From: Taudactylus pleione
Taxonomy: Eukaryota; Chordata; Amphibia; Anura; Myobatrachidae
Length of the DNA: 64,000 nt
Assembly: GCA_031769625.1 (NCBI GenBank)
Contig: JAUIMM010000126.1
Span: 1,512,001 to 1,576,000, forward strand
Direction of reading: 5' to 3'
Shown: positions 23,090 to 33,800 of the stretch, in pieces
Layout of the letters: each line of letters opens with the position of its first letter
Position numbering within the stretch: position 1 is the first letter of the stretch
Notes under the pieces: model-generated
Databases searched by the model: none
Seen by the model: only the letters and a program-made list of their open reading frames with translations
Told to the model about the DNA's origin: nothing
Program-made: the position numbers and the translations under genes

Positions 23090-24222
23090 TGTGATGTTAA
23101 TTATCAGCGTCCGTTTGGACCCCGATAATTAACATTCTAACTCACTGCAGATTCCGGAGCAGTTCATCATTGCTCCGACTCAGTGACAGCTGATGCGAAA
23201 ATCAGCTGTTCTGCGAGCGGCTTCACTGCTCCTTTCCTTTCGGAGCAGTGACAGGAATGCACATGCTCAACTTACTGGTCACGCATGCGCACAAGAGACC
23301 CGACGTCTGGCGGACGGAGCCGGACAGGGGCGGAGGGATCCGAAAGAATCCTTCATCGCGACCCGGGACTCCTTCTCATGGGGAAGGAGTGGGGAGCATT
23401 CGCCATCTGAAGATGGCAAATGCTACCGCACTCAAGCTCCAAAAATATTATATTTTCGGAGCTTGATCAATTCTGTCCCCATACTAGTGTATGGGGACAG
23501 AGGGCCATTCTGCCAGAGGATGGTAAGCAGGAGATATCTGAGATACTAGTGTATGGGGACAGAGGGCCATTCTGCCAGAGGAAGGTAAGCAGGAGATATC
23601 TGTGATACTAGTGTATGGGGACAGAGGGCCATTCTGCCAGAGGAAGGTAAGCAGGAGATATCTGTGATACTAGTGTATGGGGACAGCAGGCCATTCTGCC
23701 AGAGGAAGGTAAGCAGGAGATATCTGTGATACTAGTGTATGGGGACAGCAGGCCATTCTGCCAGAGGAAGGTAAGCAGGAGATATCTGTGATACTAGTGT
23801 ATGGGGACAGCAGGCCATTCTGCCAGAGGAAGGTAAGCAGGAGATATCTGTGATACTAGTGTATGGGGACAGAGGGACATTCTGCCAGAGGAAGGTAAGC
23901 AGGAGATATCTGTGATACTAGTGTATGGGGACAGAGGGCCATTCTGCCAGAGGAAGGTAAGCAGGAGATATCTGTGATACTAGTGTATGGGGACAGAGGG
24001 CCATTCCGCCAGAGGAAGGTAAGCAGGAGATATCTGTGATACTAGTGTATGGGGACAGAGGGCCATTCCACCAGAGGAAGGTAAGCAGGAGATGCAGTAT
24101 CTGGGATATCTCCTGCTTTACCTTCGTGATGAATGGCCTGAATACTTAATTTTTACAATTGCAGGTGAAAATTTTCATTTTCACCTGCTTTTGTAAAAAT
24201 TAAGTGATGATGAATAGACCCC
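23090..24222. mobile_element. Nested hairpin-rich MITE, TSD TTA
   Basis: Ends GGGGCCTATTTGTGATG and CATCATGAATAGACCCC-like, flanked by TTA (23087-23089, 24223-24225), as expected of PIF/Harbinger. The interior is again a row of stem-loops: CAGCTGAT.ATCAGCTG, CACTGCTCC.GGAGCAGTG, AGCTCCAAAA.TTTTCGGAGCT, and CTGTCCCCATAC.GTATGGGGACAG. The last of these has expanded into the 62-bp minisatellite. Confidence 0.85.
23481..24093. repeat. 62-bp minisatellite, about 10 copies
   Basis: Units from ATACTAGTGTATGGGGACAG to GTAAGCAGGAGATATCTG at exactly 62-bp spacing (23481, 23543, 23605 and so on), nearly identical. The second half of each unit is the left arm of a hairpin closed by ATATCTCCTGCTTTACCTTC at about 24106-24125. 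Confidence 0.97.
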
Positions 24223-24237
24223 TTAGTAAATAGACCC

Positions 24238-25135
24238 ATTAGTCCCTCACAAACAGATACAAAAAAGTTACTGGATTCCAGAAAAAAAAAGTCAGGCATA
24301 CAAGAATAAACTATTCCCACTAGAAGCCATTCCAGCTGATTTGCAAAATACAGATAACTCCAAAGTGCATCCTCATACTATAATAAAAGTTTCTTCTATG
24401 TAGGTGATTTCAAGTAGTTAAAAATTTTGTAGGTGGAGCGGAGTGTGGTTCACAGTTTAATTAAAAAAAGAGAGAGTACAGTATAATGTCCCATTGTGGT
24501 GTCAGTAATGTGTGTGTGATGGTCGAGATTAAAAAGAGAGGTCCCAAGGGGTGAGGTTCTGAGAGAGAAGACTTGAGAGGAAGAAGTTGGAGAGAAGCCG
24601 AGTGTGAAAGTAGAGCCTGACTTTGAGCATAAAGTGGAGCTGAATTTAATCTATGATAGAATCAGAACATAACAGCCTAGCTGTACAATATAGGGGACGG
24701 GGACAGTTTGGACACCCATGCCAATGCCATGAAAATGTGGAAGTGATTGCATTTCAGTGAATTGTGTATTCAGAGACAAGATCTAGCTCCCATATAAATA
24801 CATGCTAATTAATTACATCAGTTGGTGACCTGTTATCAATTATTTTTACCAATTGTGTTTGTCCTTCCTCATCTATTTACATACTGTATGTCCATCTCTA
24901 TCTCACCTTCTTTGTAGGGATCCTTGTTTGACCACTTTAATTTGCATAATCCTGAGATGAGAGAGACTGAGTTGTAGCCGACCTAAAGGCATCACTAGGT
25001 AGGTATCATGGAGGTGACATTACTACAATGATAACAAGCAAATAGCAGGTACACATATATCCGTCTACCTCTTCTTTGTCAACATTGCATATCCATAAAA
25101 GCAGCCATTAGTCTTATATCACATAGAGGGAGATT
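24238..25135. other. Unassigned AT-rich DNA
   Basis: No supported feature. Confidence 0.5.
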
Positions 25136-25842
25136 TATGAAACCTTGGAGATAAAGTACCAACCAATCAACTCCTGTCATTTTTCAGGAGCCTGTAAACT
25201 GACAGAAGTTGGTTGGTTGGTACTTTATCTCTTTGGTACTTTGGCCCTCATTCAGAGCCGTACGCTCTGAGCAGAGCGCACGCTCTGCATGAGGGCCGGG
25301 CTCCATTTTCATGGAGCGTCCTCCTGGACGCTCGTATAGCTGTGGGTCACCACCCACAGGCTATACGAGCGTGCATTTTGATGGCCGCGATGGTCATGAC
25401 CATCGCGACCATCGAAATTGCAAGCCGGAGCCTGCGGTTGAGGTTTTCAACCGCAAGCTCCGGAGTGATTTTGGCTCTATCAGAGCCAAAATCACTCCCA
25501 CTGACATCACTAGTGATGTCAGTGGGCCGGCTTCTGACGGGAGGCGTTCCCGTGGGAACGCCCCCGTCAGGGAGGCACGCCCCCGGCACACCCACCAAAG
25601 GGGGCGTGCTGTCAATCAACATTGACAGCACGCCCCCTTTGATCGGACACAACGAGCGAAGGAAAGTCCTTCGCTCGTCGTGTCTGGCGCATGCGCACGA
25701 CGGAGCTCCCTCCGTCGTGCGCATGCTCAGTGCAGACCATCGACCCACTTGCGAGCGGACAGCCGCTCGCGAGTGGGTCTGAATCAGGCCCTTTATCTTT
25801 ATCTCTACTTCATGTAGCTCCAAGCTTTAATAAATCTCCTCC
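25136..25842. mobile_element. MITE with GGGAGATTTAT ends, TSD ATA, hosting hairpin MITE C
   Basis: Left GAGGGAGATTTATGAAACC and right GCTTTAATAAATCTCCTCC are inverted, flanked by ATA (25133-25135, 25843-25845). Interrupted by 25253-25791. Confidence 0.85.
25253..25791. mobile_element. Hairpin-array MITE, copy C (best preserved), TSD TTT
   Basis: Ends GGCCCTCATTCAGAGCC and TCTGAATCAGGCCC, flanked by TTT (25250-25252, 25792-25794). I count twelve successive stem-loops filling almost all of the 539 bp. They include a 43-bp hairpin at 25329-25371 (CGCTCGTATAGC arm), CCGGAG...CTCCGG at about 25425-25463, AGTGATTTTGGCTCT at 25464-25496, the 30-bp palindrome at 25497-25526, GGGGGCGTGCTGTCAAT near 25603, and GCATGCGCACGACGGAG near 25690. 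Orientation is opposite to copies A, B and F. Confidence 0.95.
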
Positions 25843-25845
25843 ATA

Positions 25846-27389
25846 GTCTTCTGAAAATGTTGAAATGCCGTAAAAACATATATCACATAGTATTGTATTT
25901 TGTATAAGGGGCCTAATGCAGAGTTGGATGGAATTCGTCATGTCCGTTGCCACATTGTGTACATGGAAAATAAATGATAGATTTGCAAGTACAGTATCCT
26001 GAGTTGGATGTATCTTACTCAGAGAGGCAGCACACAAAGCATAGGTCAGTCAGAGCCGTGCAGGATGTATAGGCAGTTCTATACAATTGTCATTAATTAA
26101 GAGTGTGGTGTAAAACTAATAGTAAGCACAAGTTTGTAGTGATGTTTTCACTTTTGTCGGAATGTGCATTTGTCAACTATCCCGATTTCAGTGGGACAGT
26201 CCCACTTTTCGGACACTGTCCCGTTATTCCACCTGCAGGCCGCAGTGTCCCACGGGTTTTGGGGGAAGTTTGGGGAGTGCGCTGGGCACAACCCCCCCCC
26301 CCAGAGTGACAAAAATGCCCTCTCCCTGAGGCCACTCCCCATTTTGGGCATGCGCGCCTTTGGTCCAGAGTTCAACTGTACATTTGTTGGGGGTATGGTA
26401 TTTCTAACATGAAACCTAAATTCAGAAAAAGGGCGAATGGTCAAATTTGCATAAAATGAAATGCAGGTCCACATATTTTGCGGTGGTGAGTCAATGACCC
26501 TTTTTTTAGTTGTGGGCCAGGTATGGTGTATCAGACCCTTTTTTTAGTTGTGGGCCAGGTACAGATAAATCTGGATATGGTGTATCAGACCCTTTTTGGG
26601 TAACCTTATATCTCACTCGGACTGTCTTAGCAATTTTGACAAGAAAAATAATATTGCTGTATCTTGCTAAAATATTATTCTATCCTTTTGATTCTTTCCT
26701 AAATATAATAAACTACTTGAGTGCTCTGTTATGACATAGTATCTTCCTTTTGTCATAATAGCTGTCTGTATTATCAATCTGGGAAATGTCATTTATTAAT
26801 GGAAATTATAGATTGTATCTGCCTCAGTCTCGTACATTGTTATTTAAGATCAGATCATAAACATACACATCTAAAGTCTCCGGCATGAAGGACTGATGAA
26901 TGTAATGCACAATAAATGAAACACAAACATCTGAATTTAATTCTGTTGTGAATGATGTTTAGAAATATATTTCCGGACGCAGCTACATGCTATATTGCTT
27001 TCAGGACAGACTATTTAAAATTGCTAACAAATTAGTCAACAAAAGTATGACTATGAGATTATGTATATGATAAACATAGTATAATATGTTGCCAACATTT
27101 TTTAGCGATGGGGAGGGACAATTGCCAAACTTGCTGAGCCAGATATAACATCTGCACATTAACACACAACTACAATGCAAAAATGAAGCAAAGATTTCTC
27201 CAGAGAAAAGTTGTCTTCAATTTTTAACTGGTCCGTACAGAAATCAGAGTTTTCTCCGGCTAACGCTGTCCCCATTCTGAGCTATGGAGAGAGTCGCTCG
27301 ATGCAAAGAGTGAGACAGTAATTATCTCTTTGGATGGAAAACTTTTCTCCATTTCAGGCTGGCTTTAGACTGTGATTCTGATTTGCTGG
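25846..27389. other. Unassigned AT-rich DNA with one short duplication
   Basis: A direct duplication of TTTTTTTAGTTGTGGGCCAG occurs at about 26498 and 26540. Otherwise no gene or element termini recognised. Confidence 0.5.
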
Positions 27390-28044
27390 CAGTGGCGGCT
27401 CCAGAGGTGGGACTATGGGCCTGATTCAGAGCCGGACGCTCTCTAAGCTGTGGGTGACTACCCACAGCTTTAGCCAGCGGCCAGGTGATGGTCGCGATGG
27501 TCGCGACCATCGGGGCTTGCGACGAGAGCCTTGTGGTAGGGTCTCGTTCCCGCAAGCCCCAGTGAGCTTTCGGCGTAAATATAGCCGAAAGCTCGCCCAC
27601 TGACATCACTCGTGATGTCAGTGGGGCAGCCCCCAAACGGCAAGCATTCTTTCGGGAATGCCTCCATTTGGCCAGCCACCCGCCCTGCCCGCCTCCAAAA
27701 CGGGGCAAGCTGTCAATCACAATCGACAGCTGCCCCGCTTTGGTGCGAGACCCGTAGCGACGGAGCGCCCATCGCTGGCCGGGTCTCGCGCATGTGCACG
27801 CCGAAGCCGGCTCCGGTGTGCGCATGCGCAGTGGGGGACCAACGACTCACTTGCGAGCGCTGTGTGCTCGCGAGCAGGTCTGAATCAGGCCCTATGTGCA
27901 GTCCAAAATTCAAATAAGAGAGCCACACCAACTGCCCTTCCAAACGCTTTCAAAAATCGCCGGCCAGGACTCACTGACAGTTAGTGTGGTTCCCTTATCT
28001 GAATTTTGGACTGTGCTGCAGACCCACCTCTGGAGCCACCACTG
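27390..28044. mobile_element. hAT MITE hosting hairpin MITE D
   Basis: Ends CAGTGGCGGCTCCAGAGGTG and CACCTCTGGAGCCACCACTG. The candidate 8-bp duplication TTTGCTGG / CTTGCAGG matches at 6 of 8 positions. The host also has paired inner arms (GTCCAAAATTCAAATAAG and CTGAATTTTGGAC). Interrupted by 27417-27892. Confidence 0.8.
27417..27892. mobile_element. Hairpin-array MITE, copy D, TSD TAT
   Basis: Ends GGGCCTGATTCAGAGCCGG and TCTGAATCAGGCCC, flanked by TAT. Contains the 30-bp palindrome at 27596-27625, GAGCTTTCGGC/GCCGAAAGCTC at 27563-27595 and other stem-loops in the same order as copy C. Confidence 0.93.
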
Positions 28045-28723
28045 CTTGCAGGCATATTTATCAAAATCCTCATCTCAGATGCGGATGGGATGTCAAAATA
28101 TTACCCAAATTCGCAATGTGATATTTGAATACATTGCACTGATCTATCGGAATCGATATGTAATACCGCCGGCCGCATGGCCAGCAGTTCGATTCCCAGC
28201 AGCGTCAGGCCGACAGTAGAACAGATCCCGGCAGCGGCAGCTCGACAGTGCTGGAAATCCCGATCGTCCCCAGGTAAGTATGAACTAACCTAACCTACCC
28301 CCTAACCTTCCCTTAGGGGTACCTAACCCTAACCTCCCCCCCAAGTGCCTAACCCTAATCCCTCCTCTAAGTGCCTAACCCTAACCTCCCCCCGGGGGTG
28401 CCTAACCCTAACCCTCCCTCGCCCTAGCCTAACCGTAACCTCCCGGGGGGTGCCTAACCCTAAGTCCCCCCCGGGAGCTCTAAACCTAACCCTCCCTCCG
28501 CGGCTGTCCGGTCGCGGCGCCCGGCATCCCTTTGATCGGGATGCCGGGCGCCGGTCTCCCGGTGTCGGTGAAATGAGCGGCATCTACATCTAGTCGCTGG
28601 TCATTTCACCCTCGCCGGGATATGATAGTCGGGAAGCCGGCTGTCGGTATAATGTCAGCCGGCTTCCTGATTGCATCCCGATCTATCAACTATCACATGC
28701 TGGGACAGTGCCTGCGAGAAAGC
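28045..28723. mobile_element. Probable non-autonomous element with CCTAACCCTAACC tract
   Basis: The centre (28280-28500) is a degenerate CCTAACCCTAACC repeat, the complement of the TTAGGG-like tract in 7261-7667. It is flanked by GC-rich CCGGCA/TGCCGG palindromes (for example GGCATCCC..GGGATGCC near 28520-28547). Exact ends not found. Confidence 0.45.
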
Positions 28724-28726
28724 TCT

Positions 28727-29213
28727 GCGCCTGATTCAGACCCGCTCGCGAGCGCATAGCGCTCGCAAGCGAGTCGATGGGCGGGCAGTGTGCACGCGCG
28801 GCATGCGCACTGCGCATGTGCAAGCCCTGGAGCGAGCGACAAATCACTCGCTCCGGGGCTCGCTACAAGGCAGTGCGACTGTCGATGTTGATCGACTGCT
28901 CGCCCCATTTTGAAGGCGGGTCGGGGGGGTGGCTGCACAAACAGAACGCCTGCCGTTTGTGGGCGGCCCTACTGACATCACACGTGATATCAGTAGTGAA
29001 CTTCCTGCTCTATTAGAGCAGGAAGTTCACTGGAGCTTGCGATGGACGAGACCCTACTACAAGGGTCTTGTCGAAAGCCAGATGGTTGCAATAATCGCGA
29101 CCATTGCCAAGCCGCCCACAGCTTAGCGAGTGGCCTGGAGGCCGGGGTTAAAAGAAAATGGTCAGCCCTGATTCAGAGCGAGCGCAAATAGCGAGCGGCT
29201 CTGAATCAGAGCC
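28727..29213. mobile_element. Hairpin-array MITE, copy F, TSD TCT
   Basis: Ends GCGCCTGATTCAGACCC and CTCTGAATCAGAGCC, flanked by TCT (28724-28726, 29214-29216). The stem at 28995-29031 (AGTGAACTTCCTGCTCT and its exact complement) pairs over 17 bp although its sequence differs from the equivalent stem in copies A-D. Confidence 0.92.
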
Positions 29214-29443
29214 TCTGTCCCTTCTAATCCTCTCCCCGCACTTCTTAGGGTATTTATTGTAAAAAATATCCTGAGAGTGTGACTGTGCATGCCCTGCCGG
29301 CTACCCTTCCCCCTGAAACTGAAACCCCCCAACCGCCCCCCCATCCGCAATCCCCACCTTGGCTAACACTTACCTACCAGCTCCTGGTGCAGGTTAAATG
29401 CTATTATTCTTTTTTTCTATTATTTACATTTGTTACATTTGCA

Positions 29444-29802
29444 GGGCAGCACAGATGGTGTAGTGGTTAGCATTACTGCCTCACAGCACTGAGGTCATGG
29501 GTTCGATTCCCACCATGGTCCTAACTGTGTGGAGTTTGTATATTCTCCCTGTGCTTGCGTGGGTTTCCTCCGGGTGCTCCGGTTTCCTCCCACACTCCAA
29601 AAATATACTGGTAGGTTAATTGGCTCCTAACACAAATTAACCCTCGTGTGTGTGTATGTATGTATGTACATGTGATAGGGAATATAGATTGTAAGCTCCT
29701 CTGGGGCAGGGACTGATGTGAATGGCTGAATATTCTCTGTAAAGCGCTGTGGAATATGTGTGCGCTATATAAATAACTGCTAATAATAAAAAATAATAAT
29801 AA
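29444..29802 (+). mobile_element. tRNA-derived SINE (V-SINE type) with L2-like tail
   Basis: The tRNA-like head starts GGGCAGCACAGATGGTG, with a pol III A-box region (GTGTAGTGGTTAGC) and B box GGTTCGATTCC. The central domain GTGGGTTTCCTCCGGGTGCT is the conserved core of the V-SINE group as I recall it. The tail (ATTGTAAGCTC, AAAGCGCTGTGGAA, GCGCTATATAAATAA, then TAATAATAAA) resembles the 3' end of the L2 element at 35273-39241, suggesting mobilisation by L2 enzymes. Confidence 0.9.
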
Positions 29803-30595
29803 TCAGCCTGTGGCCTATGAGACACACAGGATGATCAGGTGCCAGCTCTGGACTCTGCTTTCCCTGTTAATAGGCAGGACAGGCTGAGCTGGAGTAGGTG
29901 AAACGTGAATGGGGGAAGCCTGCATAACGCCATCGCCACATATCGTTATTTTCGCAGGGCTCCCTCCCGGTATTTTTTCACAATTTCTTTTAGTAAATCT
30001 GAAACAGATCGCATTTCCCATTACAAGTATGGGAAATGCGTTCTGCTTACTAAAATAATGTGAATTTAAGAACTTTAAAAACATTTAAATGATACTACAA
30101 TAATGTGAAAAGGGTGTGACAATAGCAGTTTTCACATTATTTTAGTAAAAATAATATTGATAAATACAGTATGCCTGTATAAGAGAACGACAATGGTAAA
30201 GACACTGGTAGGTTCATTGCACTTTTCGGTGCCTTCTGGAAAAATTTGATATGCAGCTGGGAATAAACAAATTGCAGCACTTGCTGATTTTCAAATATTA
30301 AAAGTGTATTGAATGATGTCATATTGGAGCCGACATTTTGGTGCTCACAATGCTGCAGTATTGTCTGGTAGCGAGAAAAACAAACCAATCGCCGAGGAGA
30401 GGCATTTTGTCAAAGATCGCCATGCTGAACGTCTTTGCTAAATTCCAAAGGAAAGAGGGAATGTTTACCAGCGAAAAGCACCAAATCTGAACTCCAGAGA
30501 CTGGTAAATATAAATGGACACATAAGATTAATTGTTTTTGCAGTTGTAGCCAGCTAGAGAGTGCAAGTAAGGGGCCATTTCTAAGTAAACTCCAT
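29803..30595. other. Unassigned DNA
   Basis: No supported gene. A TTTTAGTAAA...TTACTAAAAT inverted pair at about 29990-30150 may be an eroded MITE. Confidence 0.4.
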
Positions 30596-30759
30596 GGGGC
30601 TTATGTAATAAGGGTGTTCCCGTATTTTTAATGCGCCGATCATTTTAAAGGCAAAAACAGCTTGGGTTTGCCGTTAAAATGATTGCCGCTTTAAAAATAC
30701 GGGAACACTAGCATGAATTCCCGCAGTGGAACAAGCTCGCACCCTATTACATAAGCCCC
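30596..30759. mobile_element. Palindromic MITE, 164 bp, TSD CAT
   Basis: Ends GGGGCTTATGTAATAAGGGTG and ACCCTATTACATAAGCCCC, flanked by CAT (30593-30595, 30760-30762). The interior folds as one long hairpin with arms GTGTTCCCGTATTTTTAA and TTTAAAAATACGGGAACAC. Confidence 0.9.
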
Positions 30760-30762
30760 CAT

Positions 30763-31745
30763 GTTTTGACTGCTGTCAGGATTCTATTCTATCAGATAAA
30801 AGCAGTCTAGCGCTGAAATTAGTATATATGAAACACACAGTGGTTTTATAAAAAGACCGCAAGACTGCAGCTTCAAATATCACGACAGGCTATACTCTAC
30901 CTGTCAATAAGATAAACAACTATTACTAATAGAACAATGAAGCGCAATCAAATATTTATTGATAAAAATGTATAATGATAAAAATATCACAATGGGAAAA
31001 ATATATATAAATATGTCTCCCCTAAACAAAGGCTAGCTTTAGGTCAAAAGATGGATACTATTTAAACAAAAAATAAATGTTTAAAAAATATACATATATA
31101 TATGTGACAATTGAACTTGTTTAGTACATAAAATACAGACATATGCAAGATCAAATATTGAGTCCAATTAATCCGGAATTATTGAAATAAGATATTTTAT
31201 AATGTCTGTGGATACGGATAATAAAATAGACCAGAATATCTGAAGTATAAACACCTTAATTCGTTTGTTGCAATAAACTGTAAGATAACGAATATCTGTG
31301 AATTGTCTCAATGTAGCGAGTTCTTAGTAACGCTATCTTTGCTTAAGTCCCATATGAATCAATACATATATATTATAAACATAATCCTCCAGGAAGATAG
31401 GATACTGCAGAATCAGTCCATATAACAAAGGTGTATTGTTTAACAACACGTGGTGCACTCACGTTTGTAACGAATACCGGGTTTTCCTCTCTGTTATCCG
31501 GAGGTATGTAACTTGTGTTTTTTTGCAGCAGCAATTGCCGATGAGAGTGTCAGGTGGACTTAACCTGTATAAGTGCCAGGTCTAGCCCCTCTATCCTCCA
31601 GAGGCCTGCACACCTGTGGTCTCCAAGACGGCAATGTATCAGACACCTGTAAGTCTGTATTCTCCACAACGGCAATAACGGAGGTCGGGTTGTATAAGCC
31701 GGCACAGCAACGGACAGTGTGATCACACGGGCAGTAAATGACTTG
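30763..31745. other. AT-rich DNA, possibly degraded PLE 3' region
   Basis: No gene recognised. It lies downstream, on the minus strand, of the ribozyme-like motif at 31752-31815, so part may belong to the same retroelement. This is inference. Confidence 0.3.
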
Positions 31746-31751
31746 CTGCCG

Positions 31752-31815
31752 TCTATTCTTCAACGCGTTTCTCCGCCTGTATAGAGGTCCGCGGCTTCAT
31801 CAGGAAGTGAATAGA
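31752..31815 (-). ncRNA. Hammerhead ribozyme-like motif (type I), degenerate
   Basis: On the minus strand: stem I left arm TCTATTCACTTC, core CTGATGA (31797-31803), stem II CCGC...GCGG, core GAAA, palindromic stem III ACGCGT, a U, then the stem I right arm GAAGAATAGA. Stem I pairs CTTC:GAAG and TCTATT:AATAGA around a CA bulge. The core matches the hammerhead consensus CUGANGA...GAAA. The base pair next to the core in stem II is not Watson-Crick, so activity is uncertain. Such motifs are known in Penelope-like elements. Confidence 0.5.
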
Positions 31816-31980
31816 TGTCTATCAAGATGTCTCTGAACCAATCGTTTGTACCAGGTGTCGAACAGCCTGATCTGCCCAGTTTGGAAATACACATTGATGG
31901 TCAAAGAGGAATGGATCCTGTCACACAACACTAGGCTATAGGTAGCTGGCACTAATTGTTCATTGTTGCATTTACATCTT

Positions 31981-32152
31981 GGGGTATATTTACTAAAGTG
32001 TGGGTTTTTAGAAGTGGAGATGTTGCCCATAGCAGCCAATTAGATTCAAGATATTATCTTCTAGAAGGTGATAGATAAATAAGTAGAATCTGATTGGTTG
32101 CTATGTGCAATATCTCCACTTCTAAAAACACACATTTTAGCAAATACACCCC
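31981..32152. mobile_element. Palindromic MITE (GGGGTATATTTACTAAAG), 172 bp
   Basis: Left GGGGTATATTTACTAAAGTG, right AGCAAATACACCCC. Inner TAGAAGTGGAGATGTTGCCC pairs with CAATATCTCCACTTCTA. Same family as 7821-7994. Confidence 0.8.
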
Positions 32153-32158
32153 CTAGAG

Positions 32159-32344
32159 CAGTGGTTCTCAAACTCGGTCCTCATGTTTTCCAGGTCACCC
32201 AGCAGGTGCACAGGTGTATTCATTACTCACTGACATTTAAAAAAAATCTACCGGTGGAGCTAATTCTTTCACTTGTGATTCTGTGAGGAGACCTGGAAAA
32301 CATGCACTGTTTGTGGCCCTGAGGACCGAGTTTGAGAACTTGTG
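32159..32344. mobile_element. hAT MITE, 186 bp, perfect 8-bp TSD
   Basis: Ends CAGTGGTTCTCAAACTCGGT and CCGAGTTTGAGAACTTGTG. The perfect duplication CCCTAGAG lies at 32151-32158 and 32345-32352. It landed at the very edge of the preceding MITE. Confidence 0.93.
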
Positions 32345-32784
32345 CCCTAGAGTCTCCCCATAAATCAATTACTATACATAATAGTCATCTTAGATTTTAT
32401 TGTGGTTTTTGTTTTGTTAAAATAACACCAGCACAAAATTAACACTCTTTTATGACCTGATTACTTAACTAATACCCCATTTCCACTGCTGCAATAACTC
32501 AGGTTATTGCTGGGTTTTCCTGGGTAGCAGCTCAGTAGAAAAGAGTCCTTGAAAAAAAACCCAGGTCAAGGGATCTGGGAATCCAACCCAGGAGGCTACC
32601 AGGGATGGACCCGGGATGGATCTAGGTAATGGTGCAGTGTAAATGGCGCGACCTGGGTCATGCCTTAAAATTAGCTGATTGGTGGCTGTGGGGAAGTCAC
32701 CTCACACTTTTTATGACCTCACAAGTTTAGCAGGGCAGACCCGGTTCAGTGTGAATGGGGCTGACCCAGGAATGGAATGGAATT

Positions 32785-33140
32785 TAAATCCCGACAGCGG
32801 CTGCCCGACAGGATCAAGATCCCGACAGAGGCAGGTAAGTACCCTAACCTCCCCTGTTCCCCCTAACCCTCCTTTAGTGGTACCTAACCCTAACCTCTCC
32901 CCCTAGTGCCTAACCCTAACCTGCCCCCTAACCGCTCCCTAAACCTAACCCTCCTAGGGGGGTGCCTAACCTTAACCTCTCCCTGGGGGTGCCTAACCCT
33001 AACCTTCCCCCTAGGGGTGCCTACCCCTAATCTCCCCCCCACCAAACCTAACCCTAACCCCGCTAGACTCCCTAATCCTAAAATCCTAACCCTACCCCCT
33101 GCGGCTAACGCTAAGGGCGCCCCGGACTCAGAGGTTTAGC
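32785..33140. repeat. CCTAACCCTAACC-type tract in a nested element
   Basis: A degenerate telomere-like tract (CCTAACCCTAACCT units at 32840-33110) preceded by CCCGACAG motifs (32785-32830), as in the element around 28280. Confidence 0.6.
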
Positions 33141-33224
33141 TAGGTGCCATGGTGCCCGGAGCAAGGGTATGTTTAGGTGCCCCCCCTACCCTGTACTGAA
33201 TTGGAGGCATGGCGCCTTTATTCC

Positions 33225-33290
33225 TACTTTACACACACACACACACATTATATATATATATATATATATATACACATACACACACAAACA
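33225..33290. repeat. CA/TA microsatellite
   Basis: CACACACACACAC at about 33229-33246, then TATATATA to about 33270, then ACACATACACACAC. No other function visible. Confidence 0.9.
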
Positions 33291-33797
33291 TAGGAAAAGC
33301 TGGCATTCACTATAGTTCACAATGTATATATACAGTAGATTACACAACTTGTGTGTGTATATATTTTTGGATGCAGCAGCGGCAGGGCGAGAGGAGGTGT
33401 GAGGAGGTTCCTCCATTGAATGTACGAGGAGGAGCGGAACCAAAGTGATTGTTTCAGAATTCCGAGGGCACACTTGTGTCGATTCTGGGATTCTTTTTTA
33501 GAACGAGTACACGCTGGCTCCACACTAAGACCCCTGATGTGCCTGTTTTTTAATTGATGAAGGTACTTGAAATACTTATCTTGAAAATTCAAATATTTCT
33601 AAAATACTACACCAGAGAGCGCCTTTTCTCACCTCCTTTTTTAGATACTCTACTACTATTTGAGACGATACAACAACAGTCTCTCAGGAGAAAATTGGCG
33701 GCCACCTGTCACAAGGGGAGTGTATTTTTGGAACAATTAATTTGAAAGGACTTAAACACAGATAATTCTTGGTGTAGCGCTATTAACAGTACCCTTG

Positions 33798-33800
<3 letters not shown>

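Larger units (their letters stand above)
22938..24237. mobile_element. MITE with GGGTCTATTTACTAAG ends, hosting a nested MITE
   Basis: Left end GGGTCTATTTACTAAGCCTT and right end CTTAGTAAATAGACCC. Inner arms TGGAGATAAAGT and ACTTTATCTCCATCC pair. It is split at the sequence CTTAG by the element at 23090-24222. Flanking duplication not clear. Confidence 0.75.

Noticed and set aside
17105..24093. Tandem repeats as a CRISPR array
   Set aside because: Units are contiguous, with no unique spacers and no cas genes, in a eukaryotic context.
28280..28500. CCTAACCCTAACC tract as a telomere or chromosome-fusion point
   Set aside because: The units are irregular and sit in a context shared with dispersed elements at 7261 and 16099.
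29444..29520. A functional tRNA gene
   Set aside because: The A- and B-box region belongs to a SINE head. It continues into the SINE core and an L2-like tail, without a full cloverleaf.
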